Virus record (IMG/VR): IMGVR_UViG_3300033146_001382
Span: 1-64,000 of that record
Direction: 5' to 3' (one strand)
Length of the DNA: 64,000 nt
Source of the DNA: a virus
The translations under genes were made by a program, and so were the position numbers. Every line of letters begins with the position of its first letter. The stretch's first letter is position 1. A model generated the notes under the pieces. That model saw nothing but the letters and a program-made list of their open reading frames with translations, did no database searches and had not been told where the DNA came from. This document shows, one piece after another, positions 48,582 to 58,821 of this stretch.

Positions 48582-49100
48582 ATGACTAAGTATTTAAATG
48601 CCAAAAATGGTATAGAGATACTACATTCTGATGGGCTTACTCAGATTATTACAGGAAGTAGCGACCCTAGTTTAGATGGTGCTGAAGCTAATGTAGGCTC
48701 TTTATTTCTACGTAATGACTTGGGCGGGGGTATTTATAATAAAATAGGTACTCAAGATACTGATTGGGAACTACAAGTATCTTCTCCTAATACTTCTAGT
48801 AGTGGTATAACTCCTGAACAACATATAGCTCTTCATAATGGTGATAAATTTATAGAGTATATTAGAACTGGGGCTAGAGTATCAAATATAAATGAATGGT
48901 TAGATGAAACTAAAACTTATTGCATAAGTTCTACATATTTAGCTAGGGATGCTGGCAGAGTAAATCATTTTACTAAACATATTTATGATTATGCTTCTGG
49001 CTCTTATATAGTAGCTACAGTATCTGGAGTAGTTAATAGAGTAGATGGTAAAGTTATTTCAATAAAGTACTCTAGAGATAATACTATAGGGGGGTATTAA
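48582..49100 (+). CDS. Fibre N-terminal-like protein, 172 aa
   Basis: The first 65 residues match the N-terminal module of the fibre at 42095: NAKNGIEILHSDG, ITGSSDPSLDGAEAN, GSLFLRNDLGGGIYNKIGTQ, DTDW. The rest is a beta tip (ISSTYLARDAGRVNHFTKHI). Probably attaches to the same virion site. Confidence 0.65.
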   Translation: MTKYLNAKNGIEILHSDGLTQIITGSSDPSLDGAEANVGSLFLRNDLGGGIYNKIGTQDTDWELQVSSPNTSSSGITPEQHIALHNGDKFIEYIRTGARVSNINEWLDETKTYCISSTYLARDAGRVNHFTKHIYDYASGSYIVATVSGVVNRVDGKVISIKYSRDNTIGGY

Positions 49101-49101
49101 T

Positions 49102-49527
49102 ATGGAATATGTAGTAATAGAAGGGGAAGTAGTATTAATTGATTCCAAAGGGGATATTTTATCTACTATCAGTGGGGCTAATGGTAGTAAATTAGAAGTA
49201 GCTACTGCATTAGATAATACAATTAGTGGAAGTGCTATAAAAGTAAGGGAGCAGAACTTAGATCCTGAAGGCTATATAAAGAATTCATCTCATAATATGG
49301 CACATCAAGAGGGTCATTGGGCACCTTTAAATTTAGATTCTTTAGGTAGATTGAGGGTAGTTACGGAAGTTGAAAACCTACCACACACGTTAAGTGGTAC
49401 GCAACATACAGGTATTTTAAGTGATGCTCAAATACCATTTAGTATAGTTCGAGATGATGATTTAGCTACAGTTTCTGGAGTATTAAGACAAGATATAGAT
49501 AATATTGATGGTGGAAATTTCATTTAA
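49102..49527 (+). CDS. Fibre-associated protein, 141 aa
   Basis: Starts one base after the previous gene with GGGGGGTATTAAT upstream. Contains LDSLGRLRVVTEV and SGTQHTGILSDAQIPFSIVR, the latter a common collar/fibre-connector motif. Acidic, beta-rich. Structural role likely. Confidence 0.6.
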   Translation: MEYVVIEGEVVLIDSKGDILSTISGANGSKLEVATALDNTISGSAIKVREQNLDPEGYIKNSSHNMAHQEGHWAPLNLDSLGRLRVVTEVENLPHTLSGTQHTGILSDAQIPFSIVRDDDLATVSGVLRQDIDNIDGGNFI

Positions 49528-49536
49528 GGAGAAATT

Positions 49537-50586
49537 ATGACAACACAAATTAGAATAAGAAGAGGGACAAAAACACAGTTAGCTACATTAATGGCAGGGG
49601 CTACCCCATTAGCTAGTGGGGAACTTGGGTTTACGACTGATACTAAGGAAGTATTTGTATCTGATGGTAGTGCTACTCATTTAATAGGTAGGGTGTTAGT
49701 AGGACTACTAACAGCAAGACCTGCAGCAGGTCAGTCAGGTTCTATGTATCATGCTACGGATGATTCATCTACTTGGGTGGACAATGGCACTTCATGGGTA
49801 GATGTGTCTGGAGGGTTGTCTACTTTAGATGATTTAGCTGACGGCACGACGTATGGTAAAGTATTAAATACATATTTAGATAGTAATAGACCTGATGGTT
49901 TATGGGATGGTGCTGTAAAACTTACAGGTAGTGTACTTAGAACACATTTAAATACTATAGCACAACATAGAGAAATTAATGATGCAGGAGGGTCAAGTAC
50001 CGATTTATGGTCTGCAGATAAGATAACTACTGCTATAGATAATGCATTAACTGGTTTAGATTTTCAAGCTGATGTTATAGCTATACAGGGTGATGCGTCA
50101 TTAGATCCTACAGGTTCGCCTGTAGTAGGTGCTAGATATATAATTAACAATAGTTCATCTTTACACGCTAATTTTGGCACTATTACGGGTGTAGCGGACG
50201 GTGACATAGTAGAATATAATGGATCTATTTTCATAGTAAGTTATGATGTTTCCGTATCTGGGGAAGGAGCATTAGTATGGGATAGAGATACTGATACTTA
50301 TCAAAAGTGGGATGGGACTACTTGGGCTGAGTTTGGCGGATTATCTGGTATTACTGCTGGAAGTGGACTAACTAAGGCTGGAAATACTTTAAATGTAGGA
50401 CAAGGTAACGGTATAAATGTACTGGCAGATGCTATCACGGTAAAACCTGATGTAACTACTGGGGCCACAGTTGCCCCTGTAGCTGTAACTAGTGCCGGTG
50501 TAGGCGTTATACTTGATAATGACTCATTAGCACATGTAGGTGGCGCTGTAGAAGTAAAAAAAGTAGACGGTGGAACATTTGTATAA
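49537..50586 (+). CDS. Tail fibre with Mtd-like N-terminal domain, 349 aa
   Basis: Begins MTTQIRIRRGTKTQLATLMA then ASGELGFTTDTKEVFVSDGS, the classic N-terminal domain of tropism-determinant/fibre proteins. The body continues with beta blocks (SSTWVDNGTSWVDVSGGLST) and a Gly-rich end (GITAGSGLTKAGNTLNVGQG). AAGGAGAAATT before ATG. Structural adhesin. Confidence 0.75.
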   Translation: MTTQIRIRRGTKTQLATLMAGATPLASGELGFTTDTKEVFVSDGSATHLIGRVLVGLLTARPAAGQSGSMYHATDDSSTWVDNGTSWVDVSGGLSTLDDLADGTTYGKVLNTYLDSNRPDGLWDGAVKLTGSVLRTHLNTIAQHREINDAGGSSTDLWSADKITTAIDNALTGLDFQADVIAIQGDASLDPTGSPVVGARYIINNSSSLHANFGTITGVADGDIVEYNGSIFIVSYDVSVSGEGALVWDRDTDTYQKWDGTTWAEFGGLSGITAGSGLTKAGNTLNVGQGNGINVLADAITVKPDVTTGATVAPVAVTSAGVGVILDNDSLAHVGGAVEVKKVDGGTFV

Positions 50587-50596
50587 GGAGTAATAT

Positions 50597-51901
50597 ATGA
50601 CTTCTGAAATTAAAATAAAAAGGGGTACAAAGTCCCAATTACCAACTTTAGAGCTAGCTGAGCCTGGGTTTGTAACTGATTCCAAGGAATTATACATAGG
50701 GGATGGTACTGGGAATATAAAAATTGGCGGGAATTCTACCTTCTTAGAACATGTGGATTCCCCGGCTACTTACACTAGCTATGCTAATAATGTGGTGGCA
50801 GTAAATAATGCTGAGTCTGGACTAGAATTTAAAAGTATAGATTTAACTCCTAGTACTTTGGCATTGATGGTGTATAATACCAATGCACAAACTGACGTTG
50901 ATACAGCAGAAAGTTTACAGTTGGAAGGTATAATAAGGTTGGATAGTGGTTTTAGTATGGGTGGTACTAATAGTACCGAAATAACTATTAGTGGTGCAGG
51001 TTGGTACGAATTTCAGTATTCTGTCGCATGGGATAGTGATTATAGTAATAGATCTACTATGCGTGTATATGTAGAACGTGCAGGTCTGTATGGCTGGGAA
51101 GCAATTAGTCAATCTTATTCTTATGAGTACTTACGACATAGTACTTATGGTAGAATGAGTAATAATACAGCATCTTTCTTTCTAAATTCATCTGAAGGAG
51201 AAAAATTTAGAGTTCGTATGGATGGCGCTACTACTGGTTCATTCCCATCAACTAGTGTTGATTCAGATACAATAAATAATCAGTGTTGGGTTACTATAAA
51301 ATCATTAGATTTTATGGGTATAAAGGGTAAAGATGGTAAAGATGGTAGTGACGGTGATGATGGGGTAGATGGTTCACCGGGCCCTCCTGGCTCTGGTTCT
51401 TCCACTAATGTTTACCATGAGGGTTCTACTATTTCTGGATCTCCATTTAGTACTATTAATTTTAATGGGTTGAATGTAGCTCCTAGTGTAACTAGCGGTA
51501 CTGTAGATGTAACACATACTCCTTCTATTTTTGGTACCTGGTATGGTTGGGAAACTTCTGAGTCTCAGAGTACGACTACAAGTACCTCTTGGCAACTAAA
51601 ATTAAGATATTCTTTAAGTGATATACCAGCTGGGTACTATAGAATAGGGTACCAGTGGGAGTGGCGAAGAAATCATGTAGGAACTGATTTTAAATCAAGA
51701 GTACAAATAGATGATACTAGTACGGTAGCTAATATGAATTATGAATCTAAAGATGTCCATTCGTGGCATTTAGATCAAGGATTTTACATAGCTAATTTAA
51801 CTGCAGGTAATCACTACATAGATATAGATTATTGTGGTGAATCAAGTTCATACACTAACTATATTAGGGCAGTTAGAATAGAATGTTATAGAGTGTCATA
51901 A
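50597..51901 (+). CDS. Tail fibre with collagen-like segment, 434 aa
   Basis: Same N-terminal fold (SEIKIKRGTKSQLPTLE, GFVTDSKELYIGDG) as the preceding fibre. Residues around 242-266 are collagen-like Gly-x-y repeats (GKDGKDGSDGDDGVDGSPGP), then a C-terminal domain with WYGWETSESQS and YIDIDYCGESSSYTNYIRAV. TAAGGAGTAATAT before ATG. Collagen triple helices form thin trimeric shafts; the last domain is the likely receptor contact. Confidence 0.8.
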   Translation: MTSEIKIKRGTKSQLPTLELAEPGFVTDSKELYIGDGTGNIKIGGNSTFLEHVDSPATYTSYANNVVAVNNAESGLEFKSIDLTPSTLALMVYNTNAQTDVDTAESLQLEGIIRLDSGFSMGGTNSTEITISGAGWYEFQYSVAWDSDYSNRSTMRVYVERAGLYGWEAISQSYSYEYLRHSTYGRMSNNTASFFLNSSEGEKFRVRMDGATTGSFPSTSVDSDTINNQCWVTIKSLDFMGIKGKDGKDGSDGDDGVDGSPGPPGSGSSTNVYHEGSTISGSPFSTINFNGLNVAPSVTSGTVDVTHTPSIFGTWYGWETSESQSTTTSTSWQLKLRYSLSDIPAGYYRIGYQWEWRRNHVGTDFKSRVQIDDTSTVANMNYESKDVHSWHLDQGFYIANLTAGNHYIDIDYCGESSSYTNYIRAVRIECYRVS

Positions 51902-51914
51902 ATAGGAGAATACT

Positions 51915-52940
51915 ATGGAATACATTTATATACTAGAACAATTTATGAATAATAAGGCAGATTTTAGTAAGTTAACACGAGAGATAGGTGATGCCGATAT
52001 TATAACTGCGTTGGATTTTATATCCGGAGAAAATAATGAGGTAACTATACATTTTAAAGCTGAGTTATCATCAGGTGATTTTGCTACTCTTAGTGGTATA
52101 GTGGCCTCACATGACGGCGTAGATGATAATATTGACTACCAACCAGTTAAAATAATAGGCTCTGATGATGCTATCCATTTAAATACATGTTTAAATGATG
52201 AGTATAGGGATAGATCTGGTAAATTAAGAATTCATCAGACTTCCAGGAAGATAGGTACTGTAATTGTATGGACTGGAGAAGGAGATGATCACACTGATCC
52301 CTCATGTGTTGGTGGTGGAGAACCATTTTCTTTTAATTATACTATGGGGCAATCAGATCCTTTAATTAAGTATATAGATTTTAATATGATAGAGAATGAG
52401 ACATGGTTACATGAAGGTTATATAACTTGGAGTAATTGTAGTTTAGATACATTAGATTTACTATTGGTGACTAGAGCTACCCCCTTTATTACAGCTAGTG
52501 GTACTAATTTTAATTTGTATAATGGGTATTTAATTGTACCAGCAGTACCTGGTACTGGTACAATTGATATAACTACTGATTTATCAGAGCATACAGCAGG
52601 GCTGGTGTACACCCCAAAGAACGATGTAGGAGTACGTCCAACTGCTTTTTGGGATGCTACCTGGGATAGTTCCATTCAGAAATTTGTAGACATAGTACCT
52701 AATCCTACAGGCACTGGCAAATACAATCTATTTGCAGCAGAAATACCAATAGCACATTTTATACGGAAGATGCCTTTATTAGACTCTGGCTTCATAGCGC
52801 TCAACTCATCTGATACAGATCAGTTAGGTCACGGAATGAGGTTAAAAATGATAGCTGACACTAATACTACTAGTAGTGTAGGTGATCATGATTGGTCTAT
52901 TGCCTGTACAATGTGTTTACATAGAGCTAGAACTGTATAA
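51915..52940 (+). CDS. Tail/baseplate structural protein, 341 aa
   Basis: TAGGAGAATACT before ATG. N-terminal YILEQFMNNKADFSKLTREI and GENNEVTIHFKAELSSGDFA, later beta blocks (ATPFITASGTNFNLYNGYLI, PIAHFIRKMPLLDSGFIALN). No enzymatic motif. Virion component by context. Confidence 0.6.
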   Translation: MEYIYILEQFMNNKADFSKLTREIGDADIITALDFISGENNEVTIHFKAELSSGDFATLSGIVASHDGVDDNIDYQPVKIIGSDDAIHLNTCLNDEYRDRSGKLRIHQTSRKIGTVIVWTGEGDDHTDPSCVGGGEPFSFNYTMGQSDPLIKYIDFNMIENETWLHEGYITWSNCSLDTLDLLLVTRATPFITASGTNFNLYNGYLIVPAVPGTGTIDITTDLSEHTAGLVYTPKNDVGVRPTAFWDATWDSSIQKFVDIVPNPTGTGKYNLFAAEIPIAHFIRKMPLLDSGFIALNSSDTDQLGHGMRLKMIADTNTTSSVGDHDWSIACTMCLHRARTV

Positions 52941-52960
52941 ATTTATTTAGGAGGATAGTA

Positions 52961-53539
52961 ATGAAACATACAAAAAGTTTTACTAGAAAGTTTAAAGAAA
53001 TACTAATAGATTTTTTAGGTAATATTAGATTTTACCCTGGTGGATTAGTACTATTTGGAGATTCTAAATATAAATTAAAGGGGCCAGATTGGAGGGCTAT
53101 TTTAGATATTATAAAACCAGGAGATGTGATAGGAAGTGCACATAATCATTACGTTAGTTCATGGTTCATAAAAGGTGATTTTGGTCATGTAGGTCTATAT
53201 GTTGGCAATAATAAGATTATTCATGTAAGAACTGATGGTATAGTAGAAGAAGACATACTTACATTTTTAAGGGCCGACAATGCTTTTGTAGTTAGACCTA
53301 CTAATGTAGAATTAGTTCCCCCTGCTATTACTAAAGCATATACACAACTAGCAAAAAATATAGAATATGATTATGATTTTAATAAACAAGATACAGAACA
53401 GTTTTATTGCTCTGAGTTTACTGATTTTTGTTATGGATACCTTTTACGTGAAGGTGTATCAAAAGATAAAAATTATATTTTTCCTGATGACTATTTAGTG
53501 CCCTCCGCACTATTTGACATTATATGGAAAAAACAGTAA
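52961..53539 (+). CDS. YiiX/NlpC-P60-like cysteine peptidase
   Basis: 192 residues. KPGDVIGSAHNHYVSS, then DFGHVGLYVGNNKIIHV with H76, a GIVEEDILTFL strand, and FYCSEFTDFCYGY with C150: the His-before-Cys order of permuted papain folds. Such enzymes cut amide bonds in cell-wall peptides or lipids; a virion lysin is a reasonable guess. TTAGGAGGATAGTA before ATG. No signal peptide. Confidence 0.78.
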   Translation: MKHTKSFTRKFKEILIDFLGNIRFYPGGLVLFGDSKYKLKGPDWRAILDIIKPGDVIGSAHNHYVSSWFIKGDFGHVGLYVGNNKIIHVRTDGIVEEDILTFLRADNAFVVRPTNVELVPPAITKAYTQLAKNIEYDYDFNKQDTEQFYCSEFTDFCYGYLLREGVSKDKNYIFPDDYLVPSALFDIIWKKQ

Positions 53540-53551
53540 AGTAGGTATTAT

Positions 53552-54088
53552 ATGATAGAAGCTAATAAAAATGAGTTGTTTCCTATCACAGTTTCACTTT
53601 ATGATGAAACTACTTCTGAATTAGTACCTAATCAGTTAGTTACTTATGACATACGTACTATGGATGATATGGTATTAGCACCACCAATTAGTGGTAGTTT
53701 AAGTGAATCTACAGTAGAAGGTGGTATATATAAAACTCAACTTAGTTTACCTTACTCAGGTACTTATATATGTTATGCTTCTTGCTCTGGATTTTTGGCT
53801 GGTACTGAAGATATAGTAATAAATAATGAAAATATCTATGAAATTACAAAATCAAATAGACCCCATAATTTATCAGTAATAGATGTTCCTAGAGTTACAG
53901 TTTCTGGTGCTGCAACACCTTCTCAGATTTTGCGTAGAGTACCATTTGGTAGAACTGATTATATCACAACAATTATAAAAAATGATAGTGCGCTTGATTG
54001 GAGTAATCCAGTGAGTTCTGGGGTATCGTATGCTCATTACAAGTCTACTAGTGATGAATTACCATACATGATGGCTGGAGAGTTCTAG
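53552..54088 (+). CDS. Ig-like tail protein, 178 aa
   Basis: KNELFPITVSLYDETTSELV and YKTQLSLPYSGTYICYASCS give the look of an immunoglobulin-like sandwich; the C-terminus (RRVPFGRTDYITTIIKNDSA) differs. Next gene follows at once. Structural context. Confidence 0.55.
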   Translation: MIEANKNELFPITVSLYDETTSELVPNQLVTYDIRTMDDMVLAPPISGSLSESTVEGGIYKTQLSLPYSGTYICYASCSGFLAGTEDIVINNENIYEITKSNRPHNLSVIDVPRVTVSGAATPSQILRRVPFGRTDYITTIIKNDSALDWSNPVSSGVSYAHYKSTSDELPYMMAGEF

Positions 54089-54535
54089 ATGGTAGATATT
54101 AGGCCAATGGCAGCCAGAGGATTTGATATGTGGAGCCCTCAAATAATAACAACTACTGTTTCAGGCGGTGGTATGTTTGGTAAAGGCTCTATAGAACTAG
54201 AAACAGGTTGGCAGTTAGTAGCTATTCCTATTGAGCATGGTTACTGGAGTTCGGCTACTCATATGCATATACATGATGGTGTTACTAAAGCTAAGTTTAA
54301 AAACTATGTATTAGATCAAATATCCGATTTATATGGGGAGGATATAGTAGAAGTAGCCAATACTTATACTGGAGATCAGCAAGCATTTTTTAGTTTTGTA
54401 GTAGGGTCAACCCCTGCCTCATCACCACATAATTTTAATTTAGTGTATAGTGATAATATTAGTATGGAGATTGCTGGATTTTGGATCAATATTATAGGCA
54501 ATACAGGTCCATATGTGATAAGCTGGGGGGAGTAA
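54089..54535 (+). CDS. Hypothetical tail protein, 148 aa
   Basis: Starts one base after the previous stop; GGAGAG upstream. SIELETGWQLVAIPIEHGYW, VANTYTGDQQAFFSFVVGST and IAGFWINIIGNTGPYVISWG give a pattern seen in phage tail-associated surface proteins. Function unknown. Confidence 0.55.
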   Translation: MVDIRPMAARGFDMWSPQIITTTVSGGGMFGKGSIELETGWQLVAIPIEHGYWSSATHMHIHDGVTKAKFKNYVLDQISDLYGEDIVEVANTYTGDQQAFFSFVVGSTPASSPHNFNLVYSDNISMEIAGFWINIIGNTGPYVISWGE

Positions 54536-54569
54536 TGACTTTTGGTATAATATACAAGGAGGCTAGTCT

Positions 54570-57197
54570 ATGAGTCTAAATATCACTTTTGATGGTTATG
54601 CCTATGATAAAGATTCAAGTATAGGTAATGCTGACATATATTATCAAGCTTATTTCTATAATAATGGTACTTCTTCCAGCACATCAAAATGGAATGATGT
54701 AAGATTAATAGAAAACTCTGGTTATTGGAACTTCAATCTAGGTGATAGTGATTTCTTAGGCCAAACTGGTGTAGTACTGTCAGGTTCAAAACTAGTAGTT
54801 GTTTTTTGGAAAGGTGCCGCAGATAGAACAGCTGATTGTGGTGTACTAACTGAGTGGGGGGCCTTTGAATTAAATATAACGTCAGCATCATTTTATACTA
54901 GTGATATTCAAACTAAAACCAATATAATTCCCAACCTAATATGGTATGACAATATCCCAACTCATGGGTATGTAAATACTAATTATAGTGTAATTAATAA
55001 TAGTACAGATATACACTTATGGAATTTTGATGGGATATTATCTACTGGAAGTGTTACTATGTATCATTGGTACACACGGTATAATCAAGTTATTAATAAT
55101 GTAAATAGAATTGAAACTACTGATTATACTTGGGGAGATGGTGAGTCATCATTAGGGGTAGCAGGTACTATAAATGGAGGACATTCTTATGATGCTGCCG
55201 GTACATATACTATTGATATAGAAGTACATGATTATTGTGGTGGTAGTTCTTCTGATTCTACTGAGGTAGATATATACTGGCATGCACCTAGTCCTAATAT
55301 ATCTAGATGTACTAATTTAGGAGCTACACAAGGTAATACTATATATCCACCAGATACTAAAGTATTTTTTAAATATGTTGGTACTGATATAGACAACACT
55401 ATAACATCTATAGAGTGGACCATCCATGATAGTGGGGTATATGGAAATACTGATACTATAATTACTACTAGTAAAGATTCTATCATAGCTCATAGTGAGG
55501 GGGATGGTACTGCATGGGATGGGCATTTAGCTACTTCTGGAGCTTTTACAAATCCAGGCACTCATGTAGTTGAATTGAAAGTGTATTGGTATGATGGGTA
55601 TGAGACTAAAGTAGTTTCTTACAGCGAAAATTTTAATCAATTAACCTTCAATGGACCCCCTGTAGCAAATTTAGTATGTAATGAGGCACAAAGTAATCAT
55701 GTAGCTATTCCTAGTACAGTAGTAACATTTGCATATACAGGTACTAATCCAGATGGTAGGTTAACTGGTATAGATTGGACTATTGATGATGGTACTACAG
55801 ATACTATTATAAATAATTCTCCTTATGATACAGTTATTAATCACACAGAAGGATTAGGAGGAAGTTGGTATGGTAATTTAAGTACTATAGGCGCATTTTC
55901 TAACCCTGGTAATCATCTCATAAGTATTAAAGTACATTGGAATGATGGTTGGGAAAATTTGGAAGTAAACTATAGTGAAAATATTACACAAGGTGTTTTT
56001 TCTGGTCCAATACTTAGTTTGGATCAGGTACCATCTAAAGCTACAGTGGCTAGTGGTGTAACATTCGTAAATACATCTACTAATACTGATAGGGTAGGAT
56101 TAGACTTATTTGATAATGAGGAATACAAATGGGTATGGGCTGATGGTTTTTTAGTTGAGTCTGAACTTGATAAGCCGTATAGTTATCAGTTTACAAAAGT
56201 ACCTACTTCAGTAGAGTGTATTGTGTATTTATATGCGGATTGGTCTGATGGTTGGGATAGTAAAACATCTTGGATAGACGTACCTGTAGTCTTTGATACT
56301 TCAGTTACTATTACTCCAGAGGACTGTTATTATAGTATTAGTATAATTGGAACTTCTTCTGATGGTTCGGCTACTAGCTATAATTGGACAGTTTCTTCTG
56401 GAGTATCAGAGGAAGGCCCATGGGATATAGTTTGGGAAAGTCCTACAGGATTAGAACAACAACAAAAAACGCTATGTTTTTCTGCTACTGGTTGGTACAA
56501 AGTAACAGGGTATGTACATGGTACTGGCAGTACTTCTAGTGCATATGATACTTTATTAATTACCGAAACATGCCCAGATTCTGCAGCAGTATATAATATT
56601 TGGAATGGTACTGGAATTTTAGATATAGGTACAGATTGGTTAAGGCTTGGAGCAGGGGAAGAAACAACGGTTTCTAAATATAGAGGTACTAATGGATTAG
56701 ATGTAGTATATAGTGGACATACTAATATAGTGGAGTTTGTTAGAACTACTGATTCAAATATTAACGACTATGATTTTTTGTCTTTTTGGATAAACACCAG
56801 AGAGTATCATAAAAGAAGTGATATTTTTATTAGATTATTTTCTTCTAACTTTACATATGGTTCAGAGTTACATTTAAGCCACTATGTGGATTTGTCTGAC
56901 ACAGATCATTGGACAAGAGCAATGATACCTATATCTAGATTTAATTTAAAAGCTCAGTTTGCAGAATTAGGTTGGCCTACTTTAATAAATATGTTACACT
57001 TTAGAACTAAAGGTCATATAAGTTTTTGGTTAGATAATGTAGCACTAAGTATGGGCGCATTAATAACTGTACCAGTATGTGCACCTATAATGGAAACTAC
57101 AGATTTAGGTGGATTAACTATGAATACAACAAATGTTGGGGAAGTTCCAATGATAGCAGCTAATATTAGGTCCTTTCCAAAGCCTATAAATATATAA
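54570..57197 (+). CDS. PKD-repeat surface protein, 875 aa
   Basis: AAGGAGGCTAGTCT before ATG. Several PKD/Ig-like domains: DYTWGDGESS with GGHSYDAAGTYTIDIEVHDY near 190-230, then two homologous blocks with GTDIDNTITSIEWTIHDSGV and GTNPDGRLTGIDWTIDDGTT, each ending NPGTHVVELKV or NPGNHLISIKV, and a further EYKWVWADGF domain. The end has a jelly-roll-like FVRTTDSNINDYDFLSFWIN region. Binds sugars or proteins; a large tail adhesin. Confidence 0.75.
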   Translation: MSLNITFDGYAYDKDSSIGNADIYYQAYFYNNGTSSSTSKWNDVRLIENSGYWNFNLGDSDFLGQTGVVLSGSKLVVVFWKGAADRTADCGVLTEWGAFELNITSASFYTSDIQTKTNIIPNLIWYDNIPTHGYVNTNYSVINNSTDIHLWNFDGILSTGSVTMYHWYTRYNQVINNVNRIETTDYTWGDGESSLGVAGTINGGHSYDAAGTYTIDIEVHDYCGGSSSDSTEVDIYWHAPSPNISRCTNLGATQGNTIYPPDTKVFFKYVGTDIDNTITSIEWTIHDSGVYGNTDTIITTSKDSIIAHSEGDGTAWDGHLATSGAFTNPGTHVVELKVYWYDGYETKVVSYSENFNQLTFNGPPVANLVCNEAQSNHVAIPSTVVTFAYTGTNPDGRLTGIDWTIDDGTTDTIINNSPYDTVINHTEGLGGSWYGNLSTIGAFSNPGNHLISIKVHWNDGWENLEVNYSENITQGVFSGPILSLDQVPSKATVASGVTFVNTSTNTDRVGLDLFDNEEYKWVWADGFLVESELDKPYSYQFTKVPTSVECIVYLYADWSDGWDSKTSWIDVPVVFDTSVTITPEDCYYSISIIGTSSDGSATSYNWTVSSGVSEEGPWDIVWESPTGLEQQQKTLCFSATGWYKVTGYVHGTGSTSSAYDTLLITETCPDSAAVYNIWNGTGILDIGTDWLRLGAGEETTVSKYRGTNGLDVVYSGHTNIVEFVRTTDSNINDYDFLSFWINTREYHKRSDIFIRLFSSNFTYGSELHLSHYVDLSDTDHWTRAMIPISRFNLKAQFAELGWPTLINMLHFRTKGHISFWLDNVALSMGALITVPVCAPIMETTDLGGLTMNTTNVGEVPMIAANIRSFPKPINI

Positions 57198-57213
57198 TAT
57201 TAAGGAGAGTAAT

Positions 57214-58218
57214 ATGATTGGGTTATCTTTTACAATTGACAATATATCTACCGTACTTACTGCGTATAATTATATTCAAATAGCGAAGTATACCGGTACA
57301 GAATCAGACCAACCACCTAGTCCGGCAGATGATGTGGCTAATTGGACTTCAATGTCTGGGTCGTTAGAATTTCCTATACCTGTAGCATTAGAGGCTAATA
57401 AATCATTCTACCAAGCTTATGATAATGATGGTCAGTATAATGATTGGTATAGTTCTAGATATGTGTATATAACTACTGAGAGTGGTACTAGTGTAATAGA
57501 TGCAGCTAATGGATGGTCCTCTCCAATACTTGGAGAAACAGGTGATTTATACTATGACCCTGAATTCCCAAAAGAAGTAAATTATGGTACTGCTGATCAG
57601 CGAATAATAGACAGAATAAGGCTTTATATAGGTGATCCATTATCCCTCAGACGAGAGTATGGTGAAGAAGCCATGGCATCTATACATCCTGATGGTAAAA
57701 CATATGAAATGGATGAATTAGGTTGGCCAGTGTTTGTTACTATGGGAGGTAAAGCTTTTGTGGACACCTTAAATCCCTCAGTAAATGGATACAGGTTATT
57801 AAAATTTCAGGAATACATTGATGAGATGTGCGCTACTTGTTCAGGTATAACTAATTTATGTGGTGTTGATATTGTGAAGGAGATAGATCATGGTGTGGAT
57901 ATCTGGTATTATACTTTCAGACATTCAGATAGGCAGATAATGGAAGCATACGAGTCTTGCCCAATACCACCACAATTAGATGAGCATACAGCTACTCCCT
58001 CAGTGTATATGATACAGACATCTATCGATTTATTACGACAAGAATTATTAGAAGATGCTACTGAAGATGGAGCTAAAGTAAGGGATGAGGGGTCATCATA
58101 TGACCCAGAACCAGGCCTAAAAATTAGACGAGAATTGTTAGCAGATTTAAAGAAAAGGTTAGATGAGATGATTAAGGTGCTAATGATGCAAGGTATTTCT
58201 GGTGTACTTATCGATTAA
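57214..58218 (+). CDS. Head-tail connector/adaptor-like protein, 334 aa
   Basis: TAAGGAGAGTAAT before ATG. N-terminal beta domain (SLEFPIPVALEANKSFYQAY), then DQRIIDRIRLYIGDPLSLRR, a pattern of phage adaptors near the portal, and a helical C-terminus (LKIRRELLADLKKRLDEMIK). Head-completion role inferred from this segment and from the connector genes that follow. Confidence 0.55.
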   Translation: MIGLSFTIDNISTVLTAYNYIQIAKYTGTESDQPPSPADDVANWTSMSGSLEFPIPVALEANKSFYQAYDNDGQYNDWYSSRYVYITTESGTSVIDAANGWSSPILGETGDLYYDPEFPKEVNYGTADQRIIDRIRLYIGDPLSLRREYGEEAMASIHPDGKTYEMDELGWPVFVTMGGKAFVDTLNPSVNGYRLLKFQEYIDEMCATCSGITNLCGVDIVKEIDHGVDIWYYTFRHSDRQIMEAYESCPIPPQLDEHTATPSVYMIQTSIDLLRQELLEDATEDGAKVRDEGSSYDPEPGLKIRRELLADLKKRLDEMIKVLMMQGISGVLID

Positions 58219-58230
58219 TAGGAGATTAAA

Positions 58231-58821
58231 ATGGCATATAGTGGTGTAAGTTCAAAAACAAAACGTAGATATAGAAAAGCTATGAAAAAGGTTGTTAAGA
58301 CTCTAAGTAGAAAAATAGCTGTATATAAACAACCATTAAAAGCTGAGTGTCCAAATTGTTACTATGATAAACTTACAGATAGTTCTACTGGTAAATGTAA
58401 ATGGACTCCGTTAGAAGCTAGAAGTAAACAAATGGCAATAGGACTAAGTAACGAACTACAATATAAGTTTTTTAAGGTAGGCAGGTGTCCTGTATGTAAA
58501 GGTAAGGGCTATCTAGAAACACCTAGAAAAGTTTGGGTGGATTGTTTAGTAATATGGAATCCTAATAATAGAAACAGTGTATCTTACACTCCAGCTGGCA
58601 CAGAAGGATCTACTATAGTTGAATTAAAATCAGACACCAGTAATTTTGAACTATTTAAAAATTGTGATAAATTGGTAATTGACGGTATTACTTGTAGATT
58701 ATCCAAACCTCCAATACTACGAGGACTAGGCAATCAAACAGTATTAATAATTACAGCATTTACTACTGATAAAGCTAGTATCAATAGTGATGAGATATTA
58801 AAGAATTATCTAGGTGACTAA
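58231..58821 (+). CDS. Zinc-binding neck/connector-like protein, 196 aa
   Basis: Basic N-terminus (SKTKRRYRKAMKKVVKTLSR), then two cysteine knuckles CPNCYYD and CPVCKGKGY about 48 residues apart, then a beta domain (SNFELFKNCDKLVIDGITCR). The DnaJ-like C-P-V-C-K-G-K-G motif occurs in some phage connector proteins. Its stop overlaps the next ATG. Confidence 0.6.
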   Translation: MAYSGVSSKTKRRYRKAMKKVVKTLSRKIAVYKQPLKAECPNCYYDKLTDSSTGKCKWTPLEARSKQMAIGLSNELQYKFFKVGRCPVCKGKGYLETPRKVWVDCLVIWNPNNRNSVSYTPAGTEGSTIVELKSDTSNFELFKNCDKLVIDGITCRLSKPPILRGLGNQTVLIITAFTTDKASINSDEILKNYLGD